NCBI GenBank assembly: GCA_030065875.1 | Contig: JASJCR010000012.1 | Location: 1-64,000 of the forward strand | Direction of reading: 5' to 3' | DNA: 64,000 nt | From: Ardenticatenaceae bacterium | Lineage (GTDB): Bacteria > Chloroflexota > Anaerolineae > Promineifilales > Promineifilaceae | Shown here: positions 8,717-17,092 of the stretch, piece by piece | Layout of the letters: the number at the start of each line of letters is the position of its first letter | Position numbering within the stretch: the stretch's first letter is position 1 | The notes under the pieces: model-generated | Database searches by the model: none | What the model was told of the DNA's origin: nothing | What the model saw: only the letters and a program-made list of their open reading frames with translations | Program-made: the position numbers and the translations under genes

Positions 8717-8739
8717 TTGTTATTTAGGAAACGGACCAT

Positions 8740-9051
8740 TTAATCCGCAGGCGTTTTATTTTTACTAATCAGTGCCAGATATTTATCGCGTGGTTCGGCC
8801 GTACGCCAGTGAATGCCGTGGCGATAATGAAACCAGTAGCCGTGGAGAATGGCGATGCCCAGGGTCATCAGTCCCAGCAGGCCGTAAAAATATGGCCGGC
8901 CGAGATACACCTGGACCGGCACAAGGACCAGGCCGATAACAGCCACTTTCTCCAGCCGTTTGAGCCACGGCACGTGGGCTTCGTACCCGCTGAATATCAG
9001 CTGGGCGATAGCCCACCCCGACAGGAAAACCGCGATATCAAAAATCAACAT
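8740..9051 (-). CDS. Small membrane protein, about three spans, hypothetical
   Basis: Protein of 103 residues with hydrophobic segments near residues 3-22, 36-52 and 55-73, ending in a polar tail with two His (HYRHGIHW) and a charged C-terminus. I do not recognise the family. It starts 16 bases after the DUF302 gene on the same strand and so is probably the last gene of the DUF4395-thioredoxin-DUF302 transcript. A role in the same redox or sulfur module can be inferred from position only. Confidence 0.7.
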   Translation of the reverse strand: MLIFDIAVFLSGWAIAQLIFSGYEAHVPWLKRLEKVAVIGLVLVPVQVYLGRPYFYGLLGLMTLGIAILHGYWFHYRHGIHWRTAEPRDKYLALISKNKTPAD

Positions 9052-9067
9052 TTCATTCCCTTCTCAA

Positions 9068-9496
9068 TTATCTTTTAAGCATACCATTGAGATTGTATTC
9101 CACCTGAGAAAGGCTTTTTAACACCCGAAACAATTTGGCGCGGGCCACTTCAGCCATCTCCGTGAGCCCCGGATTTGCGGTAATATTCACCATCGCTAGC
9201 GGATCAGCGATCATGATCGCCGTCCGGCCGTCATCCGCTTCGTAAAAGATGACGTTACACGGCATCAACAGGCCAATTTTCAGCTCGTCTTGCAGGGCCT
9301 GGTAAGCCAGTGGTGGGTTGCATGCGCCGAGGATGCGATAATTGCGAAAATTGACGTCGAGTTTCTGCTTGAGTGTGGCCCGTACATCAATTTCGGTTAA
9401 AACACCGAACCCTTCTTCTTTCAAAGCGGCCGTGACCGCATCGATTGCCTGATCAAACGGAATGCTAAATAAGGTTCCCATTCCATATTGGGTCAT
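9068..9496 (-). CDS. DUF302 family protein
   Basis: Cytoplasmic protein of 142 residues matching the DUF302 fold across its length: FDQAIDAVTAALKEEGFGVLTEIDV at the start (a ferredoxin-like alpha-beta unit), the central YRILGACNPPLAYQAL, and LLMPCNVIFYEADDGRTAIMIADP. The conserved GACNP and MPCN segments contain Cys residues. The function is not established. DUF302 proteins are often neighbours of thioredoxin-like and sulfur-metabolism genes, as here. GGAG about 8 bases before the ATG is a good ribosome-binding site. Confidence 0.9.
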   Translation of the reverse strand: MTQYGMGTLFSIPFDQAIDAVTAALKEEGFGVLTEIDVRATLKQKLDVNFRNYRILGACNPPLAYQALQDELKIGLLMPCNVIFYEADDGRTAIMIADPLAMVNITANPGLTEMAEVARAKLFRVLKSLSQVEYNLNGMLKR

Positions 9497-9625
9497 TGTA
9501 ATTTCTCCTGCAAAAAATATCTCTTCGCTTCTTGTGATTAAATCAATGATCTAAACGCGATTTTGAAGCATAATTCGGTTTGCTGTTAATTTAATTGAGG
9601 AAAATGCAGTAAAAACATGCCAACG

Positions 9626-10009
9626 CTAATTTAAGCGGTTCAACTGCTCAATCAGCCTGGGTGTGCGGGTCAGCCCATAATTGATTTGTTGTACTGATTG
9701 GTCCCGGCCGATTAGAATCGTCATCGGAATGGTCAAGACCTTGTACTTTTGCACCAAATCCGGGTCCTGCTCAACGTGGATCGATTCAATCAGCGGCCGC
9801 CAGACCGGATCGAGCTGGGCCAGGTACTGTTCCTGCTGGACACAGGCGGAACAGCCTGAACCGTGAAAGAAAAGCAGGCGTGGTCTTTTCTCCGGTTCGC
9901 TTTGTTTGACGACGCGGGAGATTTGCCGGCCGTGATAGCGATTTGTGAGGGTGAAGGTCAATCCGAGGATACAGGCAATGATGATGGTCATCAAGATTCT
10001 TTCAAACAT
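9626..10009 (-). CDS. Membrane-anchored thioredoxin-like protein
   Basis: Protein of 127 residues: one N-terminal hydrophobic anchor (about 5-22), then a thioredoxin fold with the redox motif CSAC at 53-56 (FFHGSGCSACVQQE) and the cis-Pro segment LTIPMTILIG. It probably faces the periplasm or cell exterior and exchanges disulfides. The gene follows the DUF4395 gene by 8 bases; the TAG stop of that gene is part of this gene's ribosome-binding site (TAGGAGGCAGG before ATG), showing tight coupling. Confidence 0.9.
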   Translation of the reverse strand: MFERILMTIIIACILGLTFTLTNRYHGRQISRVVKQSEPEKRPRLLFFHGSGCSACVQQEQYLAQLDPVWRPLIESIHVEQDPDLVQKYKVLTIPMTILIGRDQSVQQINYGLTRTPRLIEQLNRLN

Positions 10010-10017
10010 CCTGCCTC

Positions 10018-10473
10018 CTAATGATTGATAGAGTGCTGGGTAAAGCCAGGCACGCCCAACCGATTTAACTGGTAATAAGTAAAGCAGCCGGCACAGAAAC
10101 CGAGAAAAACGTTTAAGTTCGCCAGAACAATGACCAGCCAGCTCAGAGACCAGCCTAAGATGGGGCTGCCGGTCAAAACCAGGAAAGCGGACAAGGCTGT
10201 AACAACCCCACTAAACCCTTGAGCAAAGCGGTGAGGCTGAGGATGATCCAGAATAAGATGTGGACTGACCAACCCACTGGGTTTTAATACAGCTTGATAA
10301 ATCAGGCGAAACAGACCCAGTGATGGGAAGAGTGCACCGAGGATGTTAACGGCCGCTACCCCTGCCGCCAGCTCCCAGCTGTCGAGGATAAAGGCGATGA
10401 GCAGTAAAACCATGGTCATCGTTTGGCCGGATTTGATCGCGGCGTGATCTACTTGAGTTTGCGGTTGAAACAT
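10018..10473 (-). CDS. DUF4395 integral membrane protein
   Basis: Protein of 151 residues with about four membrane segments and the family's conserved signature GFCAGCFTYYQLNRLG near the C-terminus, plus an early FILDSWELAAGVAAVN segment. The CxxC-like pair in FCAGCF suggests a redox or metal role at the membrane. DUF4395 proteins are commonly linked to thioredoxin-like partners, as here with the gene 8 bases downstream. First gene of the redox operon; AAGGAAA precedes the ATG. Confidence 0.9.
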   Translation of the reverse strand: MFQPQTQVDHAAIKSGQTMTMVLLLIAFILDSWELAAGVAAVNILGALFPSLGLFRLIYQAVLKPSGLVSPHLILDHPQPHRFAQGFSGVVTALSAFLVLTGSPILGWSLSWLVIVLANLNVFLGFCAGCFTYYQLNRLGVPGFTQHSINH

Positions 10474-10654
10474 ATAATTTTCCTTGTGGATAGCAATTTC
10501 GAGCAGGCCCCTTAGTGAATAGAGGCAATGTAAAAAATCACCGCTAACTGATCATTAAAGGAGGGTATTAAATTGGGGGAGATTATTTTTTTGCAGGCTT
10601 TGCTAAAGGAACGATTGGGGCAAGTTATGGCAGGTGGGAAGACGCACCAAGAAT

Positions 10655-10710
10655 CAATAAGGCCACGGATTAACACAAATTCATCTGTGTTAATCTGTGA
10701 CCTGATAAAT
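10655..10710. repeat. AATCTGTG-type palindromic repeat
   Basis: GCCACGGATTAACACAAATT is followed by CATCTGTGTTAATCTGTGACC, an inverted pair of the dispersed repeat seen at six other places in this window. The rest of the spacer (10474-10654) shows nothing recognisable. Confidence 0.7.
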
Positions 10711-10736
10711 CTAGAGTCCTCTTTGAGGAACAGCAC

Positions 10737-11318
10737 TTAAATTGATAGCTGGCAAACCATAATGTGAGCCGGCAAAAAACTTTGTCCTACCGGATAGTGA
10801 AGGGTATCGGCCAAATTAAATCCGACCCGGCGGTAGAAATCAATCGCCCGGTAGTTTTTGCTCCATACCATTAGCCAGCAAATATCGTGACCGGCCTGGG
10901 CAGCCTGTTTCAGCGCGTGGCGCATTAGGGTTGATCCAACCCCTTGGCCGATCCACTGGCTTTCCAGATAAAGACGAGAAAGCTCGATCGGGTTTTCGCA
11001 CCAGCCCGTGCCCGGCATAAGCGCCGGCTCCATTTTGACCATACCGGCCGCTTCACGACCGATTTCAGCAAGCCAAAAATTGACCTTTGCATGTTGGAGT
11101 TCTTTTGCTACATACGCGAGCGTAAAGGATTTTTGTACATACAAATTAAGATCGGCCGGCGGCAGTGCGCCCTGATGGGCGGCCGGCAGCAAACGACGGC
11201 CCATATTGGCCACGGTGGAGGCGTCGGCTGTTGTTGCCCGCCGAATGGTCACGGCCGGTTTTTTGTATCGGATGCCGGCTAATCGGGATTGTGGTTTAAA
11301 ATCGGGTGAAGCGTGCAT
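10737..11318 (-). CDS. GNAT family N-acetyltransferase
   Basis: Acetyl-CoA-dependent N-acetyltransferase of 193 residues. The acetyl-CoA loop is seen in IGQGVGSTLMRHAL, preceded by the beta-4 strand LSRLYLES, and the C-terminal YRAIDFYRRVGF is typical of the fold. I place the start at MHASPDF (11318) because GGAGGA lies at the right distance; an extension upstream would add an unusual hydrophobic leader. The substrate is unknown. It stands alone, separated from its neighbours by repeat-containing spacers. Confidence 0.9.
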   Translation of the reverse strand: MHASPDFKPQSRLAGIRYKKPAVTIRRATTADASTVANMGRRLLPAAHQGALPPADLNLYVQKSFTLAYVAKELQHAKVNFWLAEIGREAAGMVKMEPALMPGTGWCENPIELSRLYLESQWIGQGVGSTLMRHALKQAAQAGHDICWLMVWSKNYRAIDFYRRVGFNLADTLHYPVGQSFLPAHIMVCQLSI

Positions 11319-11406
11319 AATAAGTCCTCCGAAAAATAAAAATATGATGATGAAAGAATAAAAAAAAAGGACCTTTGACACAGCCTGCAGAGGTCAGCTT
11401 ATCGGT

Positions 11407-11757
11407 CTATCTTTGGTTAGCGTTCCATCCTGCCTTTTGACATCCGGGATAATTAAATAACTGATCACCCATTACTAAACCGCTTTCGCCGATCTCCCCA
11501 AAACCGGGAGCCAGCTCATTCCCTGAGCTTTGGGCCGCAGCCGGATTGGCAATCACCGCCAACCAGATCAGGAGCAGAATAATCACAAATGCGATGCGAA
11601 AGCGCCATATTTCTCGTGGCGCGCCGCCCATTCGATTTCTTTTTGATGGGGCAGGTAACTGAAGCCGTTCAACCTGCCGATACCATCGCGGGACCAGCGG
11701 GTCATTGTCGTTTGGCAGTCTGGGAATGGGTTCCCGTTTTTTGTCTGAGATTTGCAT
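11407..11757 (-). CDS. Hypothetical single-span membrane protein
   Basis: Protein of 116 residues: a basic, Pro-rich cytoplasmic N-terminus (DPLVPRWYRQVERLQLPAPSK), one hydrophobic segment (about 52-70, FRIAFVIILLLIWLAVIA) ending in ANPAAAQ, and a short exported tail with a Cys (NYPGCQK). The start at MQISDKKREP is supported by AGGAGTGTT just upstream. A longer frame would overlap the next small gene. No family recognised. Confidence 0.65.
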   Translation of the reverse strand: MQISDKKREPIPRLPNDNDPLVPRWYRQVERLQLPAPSKRNRMGGAPREIWRFRIAFVIILLLIWLAVIANPAAAQSSGNELAPGFGEIGESGLVMGDQLFNYPGCQKAGWNANQR

Positions 11758-11881
11758 TTTCAACACTCCTTTTTTGTGAGAGACAGGCGTCGATAGAGAG
11801 GCGGACAGCCGTCCCTCCAAGTTGTGATACGATAAGACAATTAATTCGATTGCAAGAGTGGGTGACAATTGGTGGTGTTTG

Positions 11882-12073
11882 TTACTGTTCGTTGATCGTG
11901 TTTTGCAGAAATGCCAGAACGTCATTTAGATCGGTAAAACCGTATCGTTCCTTGGAACCGATCATTTCCAGACTAAAGCGCCAGATTGGTGGGTGATCCA
12001 CTCGGTTCTCTTGCCAGGAGCGCAGGATAAACGTCCGATAACGCCGCTTGTCACTTGGTTTATTTTTCGTCAC
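11882..12073 (-). CDS. Small conserved-looking hypothetical protein (63 aa)
   Basis: GTG-started frame: MTKNKPSDKRRYRTFILRSW, then PPIWRFSLEMIG, then YGFTDLNDVLAFLQ. The pattern of a basic start, an RYRTF(I/L)LR(S/C)W segment, a WRFSLE strand and a final GF.DL..(V/L)..FL helix looks like a small alpha-beta protein that I have the impression of seeing next to SARP-type regulators in Chloroflexota, but I cannot name a family. It is divergent from the SARP gene at 12176, about 100 bases away, so the two may share a control region. Confidence 0.6.
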   Translation of the reverse strand: MTKNKPSDKRRYRTFILRSWQENRVDHPPIWRFSLEMIGSKERYGFTDLNDVLAFLQNTINEQ

Positions 12074-12175
12074 AATTTAAGCCTATCCCTATTTGTAAAG
12101 CGGGCGGCCGACCGGCCGCTGGTATTTATATTTTCAACAAAGGCGCTAAACGATCATTAAAAGGGGCGACTTACC

Positions 12176-15100
12176 ATGGCTCAACCTCTGGAAATTTCAC
12201 TGATGGGTGAAGTAAAAATTTCCACAGCCGGTCGAGACATCTCGGCTGATCTCTCTCAAAAAGCGCGCGCCTTATTTTGTTATCTGGTGGCTGAAGGGGA
12301 AACCCATTCCCGTCATGCCCTGGCTGGTTTGCTGTGGGGGGACGTGCCGGAGGAGAAAGCGAAAAACAGCCTGCGTGTATCCCTGGCCAATTTGCGCAAA
12401 CACCTCTCCCCCTATCTGACAATAACCCATCTCACGTTGGGTATTAATCCGGAAGCCCCTATTCTGGTTGATATCGAGCTGCTGCAAAATATTTTGCACC
12501 GATCCAGTACGGCCGATTTAGGGGAGTTGCAGCGTGCCCTGGATCTTTACAGAGGAGATTTTTTAACCGGTCTTGTTATTGAAGATGCTCCTGAATTTCA
12601 AGAGTGGCTGTTTACCACCCGCACTTATTGGCAGCAGCGGATGCTTCCACTGCTGAGCGATATGAGTACGACCCTAATTGAACAGCGGGCGTTTGAGCGG
12701 GCGGAGCCGGTCCTGCATCGCTTGTTGGCCATTGAACCCTGGCACGAAACGGCCCACCGGCAGCTGATGGGGGTGATGGCTCAGCGCGGTGATTTGGACG
12801 GGGCACTGGCCCAGTATGAGAAGGGTGCGCGCCTGCTGGCCGATACGTTGGGAGTGGAGCCGATGCCGGAGACAATCGCCTTAGCTGAAAAAATTCGGCG
12901 CGCCCGAGATAGTCAATTTGGCGACATCCCGGCCGTGGAGGGATTCCTGATCGGCCGGGAGGCTGAGAAAACGCGTCTCAAAGAGATGCTGGCTGATCCG
13001 AACTGCCGCTTGATTACGATATGCGGCATGGGGGGAGCAGGGAAAACCCAGTTAGCGTTAACGACCGCCCACGAGATCTACAGCCAACAGCGGTTCCTGT
13101 TTCTCGACGGGATTGTGTTCCTTTCTCTGGCCAGCGTGAGCCGCATGCGCGATCTCCCTCTAATTCTGGCCGATCATCTTGGTTTGACATTAGCCGGCCG
13201 TGAGGATCCGTGGCAACAGCTGGCCGGCAATTTGCGGGATAAGGAACTGCTGCTTGTTCTAGATAATGTTGAGCAGCTGATCAGCGAGGGCTTATTATTG
13301 AACAACCTACTCGAGGCAGGCGATGGGATCAAGCTGCTGTTGACCAGCCGTGAGCCGCTGAATTTGCCGTCGGAATGGCGGCTGTCGCTTGAGGGATTGG
13401 ACTACCAGGGAGACGAGTTATTCGAGGAAGAAGTTATTTCTTCACCGGCCGCTGAGCTATTTTTAAGAACGGCCACCCGGTTTCAGCCGGAATTTAAGCT
13501 GCGTCAGGAAGAAATTCCCGACCTGGGTCGGCTGTGTGCGTTAACGGCCGGTGTGCCTCTGGCCCTCAAACTCGCAGCTTCCTCGGTAAAAGTGATGAGC
13601 GTGCGAGAGATGGTCGATCAGATGAGGCAAGGAATTGATCTCTTGAGCGCCGGCAGTGAATCTCTGCCGCCTCGACAGCAAAGCATGCGAGTCATCGTCG
13701 AGCAGACGGTTGCCACTTTGTCCCCGCCAGCGCATACCGCTGCCGTTGCCCTGTCTGTATTTCATGGATCGTTTGACGCCCCGGCTGCCCAGGAGATAGC
13801 AGGGACGAATCTGTTTGTCCTGGCCGAACTGGTTGATCGTGGCATGCTGCAGTTTGACGGGAAGGCCATATATCAATTCCACGAGCTCCTGCGCCAGTTT
13901 TTGGCGGACCAGCGGCCGTCTTCCGTGGATGAAGCTCACGGTCGCTACTATTTGTCCTGGCTGGTTGAAGTAGAATCCAGGCTGGTTGGCAAAGAAAGCC
14001 GGCTTGCACTTAGTGAATTATCCGCTGCTCGTGCAAATCTGCAGCAGGCGTGGCGGTGGGCGATTCATACAAGGGCATGGTCACTTTTGGCGCAGGCGGC
14101 ACCGGTTTTAAGTGAATTTTATCTGCGGAAGGGGTGGTTTGCATCCGGTGATGAGCAATTTTCCGAGCTGATTGACGAGCTTAAAAGGACCGGTCGCGGG
14201 CAAGAACAACTGCTGGCGAATTGTTATGTGCAAAAAGCAAACTTTTTGCTGAATTTAAGTCAGCTAGTAGAGGCGCAGCAATTGGCTAATCTCGTTCTCG
14301 ATTTGGCGGATAACCCGATGATTGAGCGGGCTGTGGCTGATGTCAAATATATATTGGCTCATGTCAACGATGTCCAGGGGTACGCTCAGCAGGCATTAGA
14401 TCTGGCTCTGCAAGCGTTGACCTATCATCAGTTTGCTAAAACGCCACCGCATCACCTATCGACGATTATGAACCAGGTTGGTCACGCTTATTGGGGGGTA
14501 CAAAATGCCGCTCAAAGTTTACGCTGGTACGATCAGGCGGTAGAAATTGCTCTCCGTGCGGATGACCCCTATTCAGCAGTGGCGTCTATAGCCAGTGCCG
14601 GTAGTTTGCGGCTGTTTCTGGGGGAATATAATCGTGCAAGAGCTGATTTTCTTCACCTGCTGCGGTGGATTGATGAGGGGTTTGGCGTTGGTTATCGGGC
14701 GGTAATCGCCAATCGTCTGGGACGGGTCGAGATTGACAGCGGTAATTTATCAGCTGCCCGACCTTTTTTTGAGGAGGCTTTGGTCCTGTATGAGCGGCAG
14801 CAGCAGGTGGCGATGGCCGCTCTCGCTCGCAACTGGCTCGGTGTATTGGCTCGCCTGGAAGGTGATTTGGTGCAGGCCGCAACTTTGAGTGAGGAAGCGC
14901 TGAAGGTTATCGAACGGGAAGGGAGCCGGCCGGATTTACTAGCCCGGGTTTTGCACAATCAGGCAAGTATCCTCCTGGCTCAAGAAAAACCGGCAGAGGC
15001 CAGAAAGGTTTTAGCGCGGTGCCAAGCGGCGTTAAGCCATATGCGCAGCAGCGAATATTATCTGATGACTCTAAATCTGCTCCACTGGGCGACTTTAAAT

Positions 15101-15421
15101 GAAGGAGACCTGGAGGCGGCCGCGGAGATATTAAATGAGGCTTTCCCGCTGGCCAACGACAGCATGGCGGTGCGTTTAAAGCTCGATTTTATGGTTGAAA
15201 TGGCCCATCATCTCTTGCAGGCCAATCATACGGAAGAGGCGTGGCGGCTGATGGCTTTTGTTCACAGCCAGCGGCAAACCGCCTATGAAACGCAGCTGCG
15301 AATTTCAGACCTAATCGAAACCTTACCCATTATGGTACATGCTCCGGAATCCAGGGGAGATTTAGGCCAAACCCCCCGCGGTATGTTGGCCACGGCCGCG
15401 TTGTGGCTGCATCTAACTTGA
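12176..15421 (+). CDS. Second SARP/BTAD regulator with NB-ARC ATPase and TPR region
   Basis: STAND-type regulator of 1081 residues, paralogous to 4218-7619. Winged-helix region about 1-95 (ISLMGEVKIST; LAGLLWGDVPEEKAKNSLRV), BTAD about 95-240 (ending TLGVEPMPETIAL), NB-ARC about 250-520 with Walker A GMGGAGKT at 284-291, Walker B LLLVLDNVEQL near 358 and LLTSREPL, then TPR-like repeats. Mechanism as known for this family: an ATP-gated switch that exposes the DNA-binding part when the repeats sense a signal. No co-directional gene follows closely; the 443 bases downstream are repeats. Its target may be the divergent small gene or its own promoter. Confidence 0.95.
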   Translation: MAQPLEISLMGEVKISTAGRDISADLSQKARALFCYLVAEGETHSRHALAGLLWGDVPEEKAKNSLRVSLANLRKHLSPYLTITHLTLGINPEAPILVDIELLQNILHRSSTADLGELQRALDLYRGDFLTGLVIEDAPEFQEWLFTTRTYWQQRMLPLLSDMSTTLIEQRAFERAEPVLHRLLAIEPWHETAHRQLMGVMAQRGDLDGALAQYEKGARLLADTLGVEPMPETIALAEKIRRARDSQFGDIPAVEGFLIGREAEKTRLKEMLADPNCRLITICGMGGAGKTQLALTTAHEIYSQQRFLFLDGIVFLSLASVSRMRDLPLILADHLGLTLAGREDPWQQLAGNLRDKELLLVLDNVEQLISEGLLLNNLLEAGDGIKLLLTSREPLNLPSEWRLSLEGLDYQGDELFEEEVISSPAAELFLRTATRFQPEFKLRQEEIPDLGRLCALTAGVPLALKLAASSVKVMSVREMVDQMRQGIDLLSAGSESLPPRQQSMRVIVEQTVATLSPPAHTAAVALSVFHGSFDAPAAQEIAGTNLFVLAELVDRGMLQFDGKAIYQFHELLRQFLADQRPSSVDEAHGRYYLSWLVEVESRLVGKESRLALSELSAARANLQQAWRWAIHTRAWSLLAQAAPVLSEFYLRKGWFASGDEQFSELIDELKRTGRGQEQLLANCYVQKANFLLNLSQLVEAQQLANLVLDLADNPMIERAVADVKYILAHVNDVQGYAQQALDLALQALTYHQFAKTPPHHLSTIMNQVGHAYWGVQNAAQSLRWYDQAVEIALRADDPYSAVASIASAGSLRLFLGEYNRARADFLHLLRWIDEGFGVGYRAVIANRLGRVEIDSGNLSAARPFFEEALVLYERQQQVAMAALARNWLGVLARLEGDLVQAATLSEEALKVIEREGSRPDLLARVLHNQASILLAQEKPAEARKVLARCQAALSHMRSSEYYLMTLNLLHWATLNEGDLEAAAEILNEAFPLANDSMAVRLKLDFMVEMAHHLLQANHTEEAWRLMAFVHSQRQTAYETQLRISDLIETLPIMVHAPESRGDLGQTPRGMLATAALWLHLT

Positions 15422-15469
15422 AAATTCCCCTCCAGTCTTGAGTTCAACACGGTGGAACGCGCATGCGCT

Positions 15470-15601
15470 GTAGGGCCGCAGCATGCTGCGGCCGATCAAT
15501 CCCCCCCCGGCATAGTATTTGGCGGTTAAAAGTCGAATCATTCGCCAAGGAATGGAAGGTCATAGGCAACAAGCCACGGCCGCAGCATGCTGCGGCCCTA
15601 C
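15470..15601. repeat. 132-bp palindrome-bounded element, copy 1
   Basis: Begins GTAGGGCCGC and ends GCGGCCCTAC. Each end contains the same perfect 20-base palindrome GGCCGCAGCATGCTGCGGCC. The inner 84 or so bases can be aligned without gaps to the copy at 54613-54744 (for example GCGGTTAAA, AAATCATTC/GAATCATTC). It has no coding capacity. The arrangement is that of a REP doublet or a MITE-like element. Confidence 0.85.
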
Positions 15602-15674
15602 AAATTGGCGGTGTGTTGTATAAACAGCTTCTGAACGGCCACGAAACGATTGGTTGTCAGTGAGATCGGATACC

Positions 15675-15855
15675 TGTCCGCCCCTGAATTCGCGCCGGGG
15701 AGGGGCTGGGGGAGGGGTAAAATGACCACCAAAACACCCACCCCCTAGCCCCCTCCCGACACGGAAGGGGGAAATTGTAGGGCTGGAAAGCGCCTTCTTC
15801 TTTTCATAAGGCAATCTATCCGCCCCTGAACTGTCTTGGGAGGGGGACGAATGTG
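15675..15855. repeat. GGGGAGGGGCTGGGGGAGGGG / CCCCCTAGCCCCCTCCC spacer repeats
   Basis: Two facing G-rich and C-rich blocks (about 15695-15718 and 15739-15768) form an imperfect inverted repeat, with a partial further copy near 15822-15846. Similar blocks occur at 25332-25635 and 54770-54815. No gene is seen in 15602-15864. Confidence 0.6.
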
Positions 15856-15864
15856 TAAGCCGAG

Positions 15865-16941
15865 CTATTCAAAGCCAAAGGTAGCGAAGTACATGCCGTG
15901 CCAGTAGTATCGATCCTCGTTGAGGCTGATCGCCAGAATCGCTTCATCTTCACCGCTGTCGCCCAGGCCAACCGCGTAAAGCCCTTTGACGACACCTGCT
16001 TCTGGCCCCCAGGGCGCAAACAGATCAAACCCCTGCTGTTCCAGGCCATTTGATGGAGCCAAATAAAAATTTCCGCTCGAACCAAATAAACCCGTCATGC
16101 CGCTTAGCGCCTGATCAGCGGGGATTACCGCCCCTTCTGAACGGTATTGGATGGAGTGAAATGTATCTTTCAGGAGCGGCCGCAGGGAGCTGTAATCCTG
16201 CTCGCGGAGCCCAATTGTTAAATCAAGCAGCAGCTCACTCAAAAACCGGTAATTGGGTGTTGGCCGCTCGCCAGCAGGAGGAAGGATCGTGAGACTCAGC
16301 TCGTAAGCCACGCTTTCGTGCGGTGTGACCACGTTCAGCTGATAATCCTGGGTGGTACGGACGGTATCTTGCCAGATCGACATTTCATTTTCCAGCCGCT
16401 TCAAGGGAGAGCCATCATTGACCCCGGCTAAATTAAAACCGGCAGTTCCCCCAGCCGACACAATGGCGATAGATACCTTTTGACCTGCCTCCGCTCGAAA
16501 TACATAAGAATCTGATTCCGAATGGGTGACAAAGTCGTTTACCACGCCGGAAACGGCACCTGGCTCAAACATAATGCGCACGGGAGCCGGTTGGGCGCTT
16601 GATGGAGGGGGGGTAACCGTTGCTTCCTGTGGTGGATCGACAATTGGTGTGGCAGTTACACCTTCATCCGTTGGCTCGATGGGATTTTGCGTTATTACCG
16701 GTTCGCTGCTGAGGGGAGTAGCGGTGGGGGGCACGACGGTAGCCTGAGTGGTTGCGGTCTCTATCGGGTCAGGAACGGCCGTTGGAGTAAGCGCTTCTTC
16801 TGGCAGGTCAGCGGTCGGCGTGACGGGCGTGACGGGTGGGCTTTGATCGCCTTCAAAAGGGGGGCTGTTGGTCACACACCCGGAAACAAAAAGTAGTAAA
16901 AGAAATAAAATCAACCCGCGGGTTGATTGATGGTTTAACAT
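15865..16941 (-). CDS. Lipoprotein with Pro/Thr linker and PPC-like beta domain
   Basis: Surface lipoprotein of 358 residues. Signal peptide with lipobox FVSGC (Cys 22), a Thr/Pro/Ala-rich linker (about 23-120), a beta-rich domain (about 125-220) resembling pre-peptidase C-terminal domains (GVVNDFVTHSESDSYVFRAEAGQKVSI), and a C-terminal alpha-beta region (about 225-358) that I do not recognise. TAGGAGATAG precedes the ATG. It is divergent from the TIR-STAND gene at 17093 with about 150 bases between, so a shared control region is possible. No catalytic motif seen. Confidence 0.8.
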   Translation of the reverse strand: MLNHQSTRGLILFLLLLFVSGCVTNSPPFEGDQSPPVTPVTPTADLPEEALTPTAVPDPIETATTQATVVPPTATPLSSEPVITQNPIEPTDEGVTATPIVDPPQEATVTPPPSSAQPAPVRIMFEPGAVSGVVNDFVTHSESDSYVFRAEAGQKVSIAIVSAGGTAGFNLAGVNDGSPLKRLENEMSIWQDTVRTTQDYQLNVVTPHESVAYELSLTILPPAGERPTPNYRFLSELLLDLTIGLREQDYSSLRPLLKDTFHSIQYRSEGAVIPADQALSGMTGLFGSSGNFYLAPSNGLEQQGFDLFAPWGPEAGVVKGLYAVGLGDSGEDEAILAISLNEDRYYWHGMYFATFGFE

Positions 16942-17092
16942 GATCTATCTCCTAATTTTATCGTTGCCAGCAGATTAGAAAAACAGCGTAAATCGATCAT
17001 TAATTGGGGCATCCCGGAAATTGGTTTTAAAATTACGAAGATTTGTAACCACCCATCATTAAGCTAATTGAAAATGGACAGTGAGAGGTGCC

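Noticed and set aside
10512-10736. 74-codon minus-strand frame
   Set aside because: Most of it is the AATCTGTG-type palindrome, and composition is not protein-like.
15422-15864. Small genes in the spacer after the second SARP
   Set aside because: All frames there pass through the 132-bp element or G-rich repeats and lack ribosome-binding sites.
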